From assembly GCA_021846945.1 (NCBI GenBank), contig JAJZVZ010000007.1, positions 1 to 64,000 of the forward strand: 64,000 nt of DNA. Reading direction: 5' to 3'. Both the position numbers and the translations under genes were made by a program. Of the stretch, positions 28,199-35,964 are shown in pieces; within the stretch, counting starts at the first letter, position 1, and the number at the start of each line of letters is the position of its first letter. The stretch is from Acidobacteriota bacterium. GTDB taxonomy: Bacteria > Acidobacteriota > Terriglobia > Terriglobales > Acidobacteriaceae. The notes beneath the pieces are model-generated. The model was not told the DNA's origin and ran no database searches. It saw only the letters and a list, made by a program, of their open reading frames with translations.

Positions 28199-30418
28199 AT
28201 GAAGCATCTGTTTTCCTTTGTCCTTCTTTTCCTCATTGTTCCAACCGCGGCACCTGCCAGGCTGGCAGATACCCGCGCAGTATCGCAAGCGGCGGATGCT
28301 TCAGCGCTTGCCGATCTGGCGAAGATTCGCAACCGCTACGCGCTCTCAGTGCTGCCGTCAGACGCGCCGGGCATCGAATATCTGCATGAGCAGGGAGCAA
28401 CGTACGCAGCGAGCGAGCGCGCGGACGGAAGCTGGCCCGACATCAACTACGGGGACTCGCCCCAGCCCTTCTGGCCGGCCACCAATCATCTGCAGCGCCT
28501 GCTGGTGATGTCCAAGTCCGCGCGCCTTTTCCGAAACGCCGGCCACTCCGATGCCGCGCTCGAAAAGAAGATTCAACTGGCGTTTCATTGGTGGACCATG
28601 CATGACTACCAGGATCATCTGAATCCGGCGCTGTGGTGGTGGAACGAGATCGGCGTGCCTGAGCTGATCGGCGAAAGCGCCAACCTGATGTGGGCCCAAC
28701 TGCCCAAAGATGAGATCGCCGGAGTTGCCGAGATCATGACGCGCGCTGACTGGCAGCGTGGTCCCATCGGCAGATCGATCGGCGCCAATCTCATCTGGAA
28801 GGTCTCCAGCGAAATCGTGCGCGGTTGTCTGCAGAATGATCCCGCGCCGGTTGCCGAGGGCTACAACCGCATGTACCAGGAAGTCCGCATCGTCGGCCCC
28901 AATGATGCCGGCATTCAGCAGGACTTTTCCTTCCATCAGCATGGCAACCAGATTTACAGCGGCGGCTATGGACTCGACTTTGCCGACGATGTGGGGCGGT
29001 TTGTCTCCTTTGCCTGGGGCACGCGCTTCCAGATTCCGCCGGATCGCATGGCCATCTTCAGCAGCTATCTGCTCGATGGCGAGCAGTGGCTCATCCGCGG
29101 CAACATCATCGACTACAGCACGGTGGGCCGCGAGATTGCGCGCGAGGGCAAAGTAGCCGTGCCGCGCATTCATCCCACCGGCCCTATCTCCGGCGCCACT
29201 TCTCCGGTGGGCGCGGCGTACAGCATCGGCAACGTGGTTGCGATGCTTGCCGCCGAGCCGACTCCGCGCCAGAAGGAGTTTCAAGCCTTCTCTGCGCGGC
29301 TTCAGGAAGAGCCAGGCGCGCCGGCCTTCACCGGCAACAAGCAGTTCTGGTGTTCGGACTTCATGGCGCACCGGCGCAAGGCCTTCTATACCTCGGTCAA
29401 GATGATGTCTACGCGCATCCGCAACGGCGAGCTGGTCAACTCGGAGGGCAAAAAATCGGCGCATCTCTCCGACGGCGTGAACTACCTCTACCTCACCGGC
29501 GACGAGTACAAGGACATCTTTCCCGTTTGGGATTGGACCAAGCTTCCGGGCATCACGGCGATCCAGGGCACGCTCAACACCGGCGAGAAGGATCCGATCA
29601 ATGAGCTTGGCACGACTACTTTCGACGGTGGCGTCTCCGACGGAATCTACGGCATGGCCGCCATGGACCTGGCGCGCGGCGAACTCACCGCCAGCAAGGC
29701 GTGGTTCTTTTTCGATTCGAGTTATGTCGCGCTGGGCGCGGGCATCACGCTCACAGATGATCGGGCGCACCCGGTGGCAACCGACGTGAATCAAACGTTG
29801 CTTTCGGGCACGGTCCTTACGAGCTGGTCACACGGGCCGCTTGCTACAGGCTTGCGAACCTACGATGCCGGCGGTCCTGTTTGGGTTTATCACGACCATG
29901 TGGGCTACGTTTTTCCGCGCGGCGCGAGGTTGTCACTGTCGGCCGGTCCGCAGTCCGGCAGATGGACCGATCTGGGCTTTGGAAGAAGCGACCTGGTGAC
30001 GAAGCAGGTTTTCGATCTCTGGATCGATCACGGCCACTCGCCGCGAAATGCAAGCTACGAGTACATCGTGCTGCCTGGCGCAACTCCCAAGCAGGTTGCC
30101 CAGCGCGCGGCAAACACCGGCCTTCTGGTGCTGTCCAACACCGGCGACATGCAGGCGGTGTATAGCGAACGCCTCAAGCTTGTCGAAGCTGCCTTTCGCA
30201 AAGCCGGCACGCTGGCCACGCCACTCGGCCCGGTCGAGGTGGATCACTCCTGCCTGCTGATGGTCAGCCCGGCCGCGGGCGGCGGCTGGAAGGTCTCGGC
30301 ATCGAACCCTGAGAATCAGCCACTCACGCTGCACGTGAGTCTGAAAGGGAAGAGCTTCACCATGGAGCTTCCCATGGGCGAAATGGCTGGTTCGACGAAG
30401 ACTGCGGTTTATCGCTGA
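28199..30418 (+). CDS. Polysaccharide lyase family 8
   Basis: A 739-residue exported lyase similar to chondroitin AC/hyaluronate/xanthan lyases, which cleave uronate-containing chains. ATG 28199 is chosen over the GTG at 28181 because it starts a clean signal peptide (MKHLFSFVLLFLIVPTAAPA). The alpha-toroid carries WWWNEIGVPE with N149, FHQHGNQIYSGGYG with H248 and Y257, and STVGREIAREG with R311/R315, matching the Asn-His-Tyr-Arg catalytic set of PL8; beta-sandwich domains follow from about residue 350. Together with the sulfatase and the heparinase II/III-like enzymes it points to glycosaminoglycan-like or other acidic polysaccharide use. Confidence 0.88.
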   Translation: MKHLFSFVLLFLIVPTAAPARLADTRAVSQAADASALADLAKIRNRYALSVLPSDAPGIEYLHEQGATYAASERADGSWPDINYGDSPQPFWPATNHLQRLLVMSKSARLFRNAGHSDAALEKKIQLAFHWWTMHDYQDHLNPALWWWNEIGVPELIGESANLMWAQLPKDEIAGVAEIMTRADWQRGPIGRSIGANLIWKVSSEIVRGCLQNDPAPVAEGYNRMYQEVRIVGPNDAGIQQDFSFHQHGNQIYSGGYGLDFADDVGRFVSFAWGTRFQIPPDRMAIFSSYLLDGEQWLIRGNIIDYSTVGREIAREGKVAVPRIHPTGPISGATSPVGAAYSIGNVVAMLAAEPTPRQKEFQAFSARLQEEPGAPAFTGNKQFWCSDFMAHRRKAFYTSVKMMSTRIRNGELVNSEGKKSAHLSDGVNYLYLTGDEYKDIFPVWDWTKLPGITAIQGTLNTGEKDPINELGTTTFDGGVSDGIYGMAAMDLARGELTASKAWFFFDSSYVALGAGITLTDDRAHPVATDVNQTLLSGTVLTSWSHGPLATGLRTYDAGGPVWVYHDHVGYVFPRGARLSLSAGPQSGRWTDLGFGRSDLVTKQVFDLWIDHGHSPRNASYEYIVLPGATPKQVAQRAANTGLLVLSNTGDMQAVYSERLKLVEAAFRKAGTLATPLGPVEVDHSCLLMVSPAAGGGWKVSASNPENQPLTLHVSLKGKSFTMELPMGEMAGSTKTAVYR

Positions 30419-30454
30419 CCTTGCACTGGCTCGGCTGTCGGCGCAGAGCGATAC

Positions 30455-31138
30455 TCAAATGCACGCCCTGCGCCGGCTGATCCAGCCCGCCGTTTGCATT
30501 GCGGCAGCAATGGCCACGCATGTCGCGGCCGTCACCACAAACGGCAGGTGCTGCTTTTCGATCTTCTGGTAAGCGAAGGCATGGACCGCCGTCAGCGCGA
30601 AGATGGCGTAGTTCCAGCGCTGGAGCTGCTTCCAGCGCGGCGTGCCCAGCGCGCGCAAGGCGAGGTCGCTGGAGGTGGCCAGCAGCGCAGCGAGCACCAG
30701 CACAGCCGCCGCGCCGGTGTAATTCGCCAGCCCGAAGAGGTCGTGGCGCAGAGGGAAGTGGTGGTGATGCTCCCACGGGCCGTAGACGTAATAGAGCCAG
30801 GGCCGCCCGCGCAGATGAACGCACTGGCCGATGACGGAGTGCAGCACGCCCACGATGCCCGCCCAGATGCCCACGTCCCGGCGCAGGTCGCTCGACACCG
30901 GATTCTGCCGGCGGCGCAGCACATTCCACGGGCCCAGGAGCAGTGTGGCGGCCAGTAGCGCCAGCGCCGGGTAAGCCGTGGCGAAACTGGCCTTCATCAC
31001 CGTGTCCTTGTAGGGCCGCGTGAGGTAGAGCGCGGCGACGGCAGCGGTGGTGAGAGCAAAAAGCGGCAGATGATGCCTGAGCAGCCGCAAGCGCAGGCGC
31101 CTTTGCTGGATTTGTGAAGTTGCGGTTGCAGGACTCAA
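30455..31138 (-). CDS. Ferric-reductase-like heme membrane protein (MsrQ-like)
   Basis: A 227-residue inner-membrane protein with about six helices. Histidines fit two b-heme sites of the ferric reductase domain: HSVIGQCVH in one helix, the HHHHF loop, and HAFAYQKIEKQH near the C-terminal end. MsrQ/YedZ proteins pass electrons to a periplasmic partner, but no msrP-like gene is present. The assigned start is TTG at 31138; an ATG at 30994, inside the sequence, would remove the first helix. It is convergent with the PL8 gene. Confidence 0.75.
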   Translation of the reverse strand: MSPATATSQIQQRRLRLRLLRHHLPLFALTTAAVAALYLTRPYKDTVMKASFATAYPALALLAATLLLGPWNVLRRRQNPVSSDLRRDVGIWAGIVGVLHSVIGQCVHLRGRPWLYYVYGPWEHHHHFPLRHDLFGLANYTGAAAVLVLAALLATSSDLALRALGTPRWKQLQRWNYAIFALTAVHAFAYQKIEKQHLPFVVTAATCVAIAAAMQTAGWISRRRACI

Positions 31139-31221
31139 TTGGATGCTCGGTCACGAAATTGGGCGATGGTCTGGCTCACATAGAAGGATACTGCCCGGAG
31201 CCAAAAGCGGCGAGGGCGCGG

Positions 31222-32799
31222 TTACTGCACGGTGGTTGTGATCACTTCCAGAGAGTAGGATTCGTAATTGGTCAGGTAGAGAGTGGAATCGTCCGAGCCG
31301 GCCCAGATTTCGCGAGGGAACAATCCTGTTTGTGTGGTTTGCACAACGCTGGCCGACGCAGGCACGGCTACATCGAGGATGGTCGCATTCTCGGTACCGG
31401 TCCCGAAGCGGTTTGAGTTGGCCACCGCAAGAAGCTGGTCCTTGTGGAAGAGGTGCAGGCCCACGGGCGCTGTACCGCCGGTGTCCGCGTATCCCAGGAG
31501 CGCATTGCCGGCATTGAGTTCGAGCATTCCGGTGCTGAACGCGAGTACACGATTGTCGCCGCGGGCGGTCACCCAGAGCGTGGAACCGTCGGCAGTCTCC
31601 GCCATGCGCACGGGTGAGCAGCCGGCGTCGACCGTGGCCAGGATCGCCGATGCCCCCGGCGCGCTCTCTGCCTTGGCCACGTCGATCACAGTGAGCACGC
31701 CGTTCAGTTGCGGAGTGCTCGACGCCTGGACGCAGTCTGATTTCGACAGCACCGGATTGCCGCTTCCGGCGCCCACCGTGCTTGATGCGGCTATCTCGCT
31801 CGTCACGTAGAGCCGCTTCCCATCGGGCGAAAGCATCATTCCGGCGATGGCATTGCCGTTGGTAGCGATCTGGCCGAGCAGCTTGCTTCCAGACGATACG
31901 TTGCCATTGGCGTCGTACGCGAGCTGGACCACTCCAATGTTGCCCCGGGTCACGGCGTTCGTTACCACGCCATACTCATTTGAGACAAAGGCGTATTTTC
32001 CGTCGGGCGTGATTGCGACGCCGAGCGATCCCTGATCGGGAGTAGCGGGGCCCTGGCTTACCACGAATCCAGCGGCCGAGCACGTCTGCAGCGCGGCCAC
32101 GTTGAAGAAGGCCGCACCGTAGGCTCCGATGCCGGCGGCCAGCTCCATTTGATTGGGCAAAAGGCTCAGGTCCGCAACCGATGAGCCGTCCCCGGTGGGC
32201 AGCGGGTTGACGCAACCGGGCGTGAGCCCGCCGCCGCTAGGCGTGAATACCTGGATGCCGGCGGACGCGCCTGAAACCGAGACAAAGACAGTTCCCGTGC
32301 TTGTCGTGATCGCCTGGAATGGCGGCCCTGCCGTGGGATAGGTGACGTAGGAGGTTGTGACGGACGGGACTCCGCGCAGGGCCGTGACTGTAACCGAAGC
32401 GGTTCCGGAGGCCTTGTTGTAGGCGCCAGCGCTGGCTGCATCGGGCGCATAGTTCGCCGTCAGCGTGTCACTGCCCGCGGCCAGCAGCGCCGCGGGAACG
32501 CTGATGGTTGCGCCGCCGCCGCTGAGCGCCGTGGCTAACGAGGCGTAATTGCCGCTGCTCAGTGTTACCGAACCGGTGGGCGTGGAACCGCCGCCGCTTA
32601 CGGTGACGGCCACGGAAAGCGGCTGGCCGGCCCCCACGCTCGACGACGCGGGCTTCACGCTCACTGACGGCGTGACCAGCTGATTAGACGGCCCGGTGGA
32701 AGAGCCCGGCGAAGAACCGCCGCCGCAACCTGTCAGGACTGCGGCAGCACACACAGTTTGGACGATCAACAGGAGCTTGGGCAGACGCCGGATCGACAT
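31222..32799 (-). CDS. Lipoprotein with Ig-like and beta-propeller repeats
   Basis: A 525-residue exported lipoprotein. The start at 32799 (AGGGAG upstream) gives a type II signal with lipobox LTGC and acylated C25, followed by a Gly/Ser linker. Residues about 45-140 form a Big_3-type Ig-like domain (TPTGSVTLSSGNYASLATALSGG). The rest consists of repeats such as GVAITPDGKYAFVSNEYG and MLSPDGKRLYVTSE, which is the YncE-like seven-bladed propeller pattern. Function unknown; related acidobacterial surface proteins are common. It lies below the VWFA operon on the same strand, after the relic at 32912-33004. Confidence 0.82.
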   Translation of the reverse strand: MSIRRLPKLLLIVQTVCAAAVLTGCGGGSSPGSSTGPSNQLVTPSVSVKPASSSVGAGQPLSVAVTVSGGGSTPTGSVTLSSGNYASLATALSGGGATISVPAALLAAGSDTLTANYAPDAASAGAYNKASGTASVTVTALRGVPSVTTSYVTYPTAGPPFQAITTSTGTVFVSVSGASAGIQVFTPSGGGLTPGCVNPLPTGDGSSVADLSLLPNQMELAAGIGAYGAAFFNVAALQTCSAAGFVVSQGPATPDQGSLGVAITPDGKYAFVSNEYGVVTNAVTRGNIGVVQLAYDANGNVSSGSKLLGQIATNGNAIAGMMLSPDGKRLYVTSEIAASSTVGAGSGNPVLSKSDCVQASSTPQLNGVLTVIDVAKAESAPGASAILATVDAGCSPVRMAETADGSTLWVTARGDNRVLAFSTGMLELNAGNALLGYADTGGTAPVGLHLFHKDQLLAVANSNRFGTGTENATILDVAVPASASVVQTTQTGLFPREIWAGSDDSTLYLTNYESYSLEVITTTVQ

Positions 32800-32911
32800 C
32801 GAAAGACTCCCTACGGGAGTTGAAAATTTGATTGTCACAACAGTATGCATCGAATGACCGGTTTGCGAAATTGAATTCATACTGCATCTCATAGGGAGAT
32901 CGAGGACGAAG

Positions 32912-33004
32912 TCATTTTTGTTTGGACGGCTTCAGGTGATTCTTGAGCGCCGCGCGCCATTCGCTGACGATGCGCTGATCCCTCTGAAGAAACGCCAATC
33001 GCAT
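32912..33004 (-). pseudogene. Relic C-terminus of the operon's paralogous domain
   Basis: A 30-codon frame not long enough to stand out on its own encodes MRLAFLQRDQRIVSEWRAAL followed by KNHLKPSKQK. This aligns with the extreme C-termini of the proteins at 34952-35959 (LLNELQQWRAALKGHLKPAK) and 35965-37995 (LLDRKLHAWRLALEDHLKP). The rest of the domain is missing; a stop codon lies directly upstream in frame. A strong AAGGAGG and a nine-codon frame precede it. Most likely the remnant of a third copy. Confidence 0.6.
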
Positions 33005-33082
33005 CACCAATCAAAACCAAGGTAGCGCATAACACGATTTCCTCCTTTACTGTCCCGGCGCCGGGCGCCAACGCTGCCGCTG

Positions 33083-33547
33083 CTACTTGGACGTGACCAT
33101 CACAGGGACTTCGATCGACCCGACATGGCCGGCAACCAGGTCCTGGACCGCGACCCGCAGATAGTCCTGTCCCGGCGGCAGATCGAGCGTCAGGCGCGCG
33201 TTGACGCTCGTGGTCTTGGCGCTATCATATTGCTCGGGCTTGATGTTGATGAGGTATCTCTTCTCCTCATAATTTATGCAATCTCCCGCTGCGTCATAGG
33301 CCACCAGCACGAACTGCAACAGTGACTGATGGACGCCATTCGTCAGCTGATGAAAGCCGAGGCCACCTGCGTCGAGTGCCAGTTCGGCGACGTAGAGATG
33401 CGGGTGCTTTAGTTTGGCCGCCATTTCTCCGGCCGGCGCATCCGGGAATTTGAGATCGCTGAAGGATGGGTCGGTTGCGGGCAAGATCTGCGCCACGAAT
33501 TGCACCTGTGTGGAATCAGGAGTGCCATGCAGCACCGCTTCCTTCAT
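33083..33547 (-). CDS. C-terminal fragment of the VWFA-related protein
   Basis: A 154-residue frame starting MKEAVLHGTPDSTQVQFVAQ. In full-length VWFA-related acidobacterial proteins this kind of all-beta segment follows directly after the YRxGYY... motif of the VWA half. Here it lies in a different frame from the upstream gene. Reading one base more at the run of four cytosines (33605-33608) joins the two halves as YRRGYYADPADKPSAHNP then this frame. So it is probably not a separate gene. It could still be translated by reinitiation at the ATG at 33547, which overlaps the upstream stop. Confidence 0.6.
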   Translation of the reverse strand: MKEAVLHGTPDSTQVQFVAQILPATDPSFSDLKFPDAPAGEMAAKLKHPHLYVAELALDAGGLGFHQLTNGVHQSLLQFVLVAYDAAGDCINYEEKRYLINIKPEQYDSAKTTSVNARLTLDLPPGQDYLRVAVQDLVAGHVGSIEVPVMVTSK

Positions 33548-34947
33548 CAGGCTGGGTGCGCCTGGATTGTGAGCGGAAGGTTTGTCGGCCGGATCAGCAT
33601 AATACCCCGCCGGTAGGAGAGATTGTATTTGGCGTGATCCAGGCGCACTTTAATCTTGTGGAAGCGACCATCGAAGTTTGTCTCGGCGGGAACATAGCCG
33701 ATGGTGTAGTAGCTGGAACCATTGTCGATGGCGCTGGCCACCGCCTCCTTCAGGCCGTTGCTGTCGTAAAATGCCTTTCCGCCGGTCTCCTCGGCCATCT
33801 CGCGCATGGCGCCGTGCTCCTGTAGAGTCTGGTTCAGAAACCGGGTATTCGCATTCGCAATCATGGCCCCGTTCGAGCGCATAATGATGCCACGACGCCC
33901 TGGCCCAAGGGCGGCGCGATTCCTCGAAGGAATAAAGTTGCCATTCATTGCGGGCAGAGTCATCAGCCCACGCGCATCCACCGGGTAAACAGCTACTCTT
34001 GCTGCCGAGAGCAGGTCGCTTGTTTTCTGTATTTCATCGGCGTAAAGACGCAAATTGCGAAATGGGCTCTCTTGCGTCTCGTCGGGGTTTAAGGCCAGCG
34101 GGAATGACCCGGAGAACCAGATCAGATTCTTGCGTCCCGGAATTACGCTCAAGTAGCGTGCCAGTTCATCCATCGCCTGGAGCGTCATGCGCACGCGCAA
34201 GTCGGTCTGAAAGGTTTCCACATCGGTCTCGAATTGTTCCAGCGCGCCGATCGCGTCCGCGGTCGCGTCAGAGGAGCCGGAGGCCGCCATGCCCTCGGCC
34301 AGCGCGCCAACGGAGGAATCAGTAAGCGCGCCGTTCTGCGGGTCAAGAACTACTGACTGTTGCGGGTTTGCCTTGCGGCTCTCAAGGATCTTCGCCAGCG
34401 ATGGCACGTCGGTCGTGAATCCCGCCACCATGCGCAGCCGCGACGAGAGCGTGAAGATCGCCATCGGCGTGCCCGGCTTCACCTGCTTCATGAACTGAAT
34501 AATCTGCAAGCGCGCATACTGCTGGTCCGGCATCGGCGTATTCAGCCCGTCCAGCAGCAGCACATTGACCACACTGGTCTCTGGATAGGTGGGGACGTTC
34601 GTGTAGGTGTTGGGCGGCAGCGGCGGAAGCTGAGCCGCGCGTTGAGCGGCGGCCGCGGCGGAGAGACTGTGCTCGTCGAAGGAGGTGATGGTCTGCTCCT
34701 TGCCGTTTTCCAGGATGTGAAAGCGGCTGCGATCGAGGCCGTGGACGGCGTTGCCCTTGTCCGTCACCACCACGTCCACCAGGACGAGATTGGCGTTGGC
34801 GTGCAGCACGGTGGAAGGCGCGGCTGACGTCGAGTTAGAAGCGGGTGAAGATGTGGCTTGCTGCGCAATCGCGGCGCTGCCACCGGCGAAGGCCAACACG
34901 CAACCCAGGATTACCGTGAATTTGATCATTGATTCTGAGGTAAACAT
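33547..34947 (-). CDS. VWFA-related exported protein, N-terminal part (frameshifted)
   Basis: This frame encodes about 466 residues: a signal peptide (MIKFTVILGCVLAFAGGSAAIAQ, starting at residue 7), the entry domain LVLVDVVVTDKGNAVHGL-DRSRFHILENGKEQ, and a von Willebrand A domain (NVLLLDGLNTPMPDQQYAR, then GRKNLIWFSGSFPL). This is the acidobacterial VWFA-related type, of unknown function and thought to act in the envelope. The stop comes 22 codons after SYRRG, where a one-base frameshift at 33605-33608 diverts the frame. The start at 34947 is taken for proximity to the upstream gene, whose stop is four bases away; 34929 is an alternative. Confidence 0.82.
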   Translation of the reverse strand: MFTSESMIKFTVILGCVLAFAGGSAAIAQQATSSPASNSTSAAPSTVLHANANLVLVDVVVTDKGNAVHGLDRSRFHILENGKEQTITSFDEHSLSAAAAAQRAAQLPPLPPNTYTNVPTYPETSVVNVLLLDGLNTPMPDQQYARLQIIQFMKQVKPGTPMAIFTLSSRLRMVAGFTTDVPSLAKILESRKANPQQSVVLDPQNGALTDSSVGALAEGMAASGSSDATADAIGALEQFETDVETFQTDLRVRMTLQAMDELARYLSVIPGRKNLIWFSGSFPLALNPDETQESPFRNLRLYADEIQKTSDLLSAARVAVYPVDARGLMTLPAMNGNFIPSRNRAALGPGRRGIIMRSNGAMIANANTRFLNQTLQEHGAMREMAEETGGKAFYDSNGLKEAVASAIDNGSSYYTIGYVPAETNFDGRFHKIKVRLDHAKYNLSYRRGIMLIRPTNLPLTIQAHPA

Positions 34948-34951
34948 AAGG

Positions 34952-35959
34952 CTATCTCGCAACACTTTCTCCCTTGGCGGGTTTCAGGTGCCCTTTAAGC
35001 GCCGCGCGCCATTGCTGCAACTCGTTGAGCAGGATGACAGCCCGCGCCTGGTCCGGCGACACCGGTCTTGCCTGAGCAACTTGGTCTACGGTTGGCTGCT
35101 TGCTTCCCGCAGGCCTCCATGGAAACCCTCCTCGCAAATAATGCGAATAAAATTTCCGCAATGCGCTTCCAGGGGGAGAAAGGCTCGCTTCCAGACTGCG
35201 GTAAAACTGGACCATGGCAGTCATTCCATCCAACGTATAAAGGCTGTCGACGGCAGGGTCAGACGCGTATCCCGCGCTGCCTGATGGAAAGGCCGCTCCA
35301 GGGTTGATTTGGTAACGTAGCGATTGCGAATAGCCGTGCAATGTGCCCAAGCCCTGCTCCAGACTCATCTTTCCGTTCGCAACCTGCTCCAATATGGGGA
35401 TCGAGCGGCCAATCGCGGCGTAAATGCCTTGCCGCTGCCTGTACATTCTCCACATATCGACTCGGTTTCCTTCGCTCCGGCCGTCTGCAAAGAGAACGGT
35501 TTTGACGCCGCCGGAACAGCGGACATAACCAATTGGAAACCGCAAATCCATCCGGGTGCTGCCTCCAGGTGGAATTTCAAAGTTCGCCGTTTCCGCGGAG
35601 AGTGAATCGTAGATGATGAAACGATTCCCACCCGAGGAATTGATGCCCGGAATTACTCTGGTATCCAACCATGTATTTGCCCGACTTCTGCTGGGTGGAG
35701 CGGAATAGCCGCAGTGGAAAGCTGCGAACAAAGCGACGATTGGGCTGGAACTGTGATTTCCGACCTTCTTGTACCACAGCCTGTCGGGCGGCGGCCCCTG
35801 GGTGAGTCTTCCTTCAACGACGCCGGGGATGTGTTTGTTTGGCTTGAGCGCGATGCTGTGTGCGGTTGCCGGTGCGGCTTGCTGCGCGGCCATGCCAAAG
35901 CTGCCGGCGGCAACGAATGCGCTACCCAGGATTAGCCCTGAGCGAAATGACGCAAACAT
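34952..35959 (-). CDS. Exported protein, paralogous family A (single domain)
   Basis: A 335-residue protein. ATG 35959 follows GAGGTAATTC and starts a signal peptide (MFASFRSGLILGSAFVAAGS). The mature part contains NKHIPGVVEGRL, FEIPPGGSTRMDLRFP, GGVKTVLFADGRSEG and MYRQRQGIYAAIGRSIPIL, and ends LLNELQQWRAALKGHLKP. The same motif series recurs in the C-terminal half of the next gene upstream. I do not recognise a named family. The domain appears to combine a beta-rich part (to about residue 190) with a helical C-terminal bundle. It is embedded in an operon with 4- to 16-base gaps. Confidence 0.8.
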   Translation of the reverse strand: MFASFRSGLILGSAFVAAGSFGMAAQQAAPATAHSIALKPNKHIPGVVEGRLTQGPPPDRLWYKKVGNHSSSPIVALFAAFHCGYSAPPSRSRANTWLDTRVIPGINSSGGNRFIIYDSLSAETANFEIPPGGSTRMDLRFPIGYVRCSGGVKTVLFADGRSEGNRVDMWRMYRQRQGIYAAIGRSIPILEQVANGKMSLEQGLGTLHGYSQSLRYQINPGAAFPSGSAGYASDPAVDSLYTLDGMTAMVQFYRSLEASLSPPGSALRKFYSHYLRGGFPWRPAGSKQPTVDQVAQARPVSPDQARAVILLNELQQWRAALKGHLKPAKGESVAR

Positions 35960-35964
35960 CGGAA

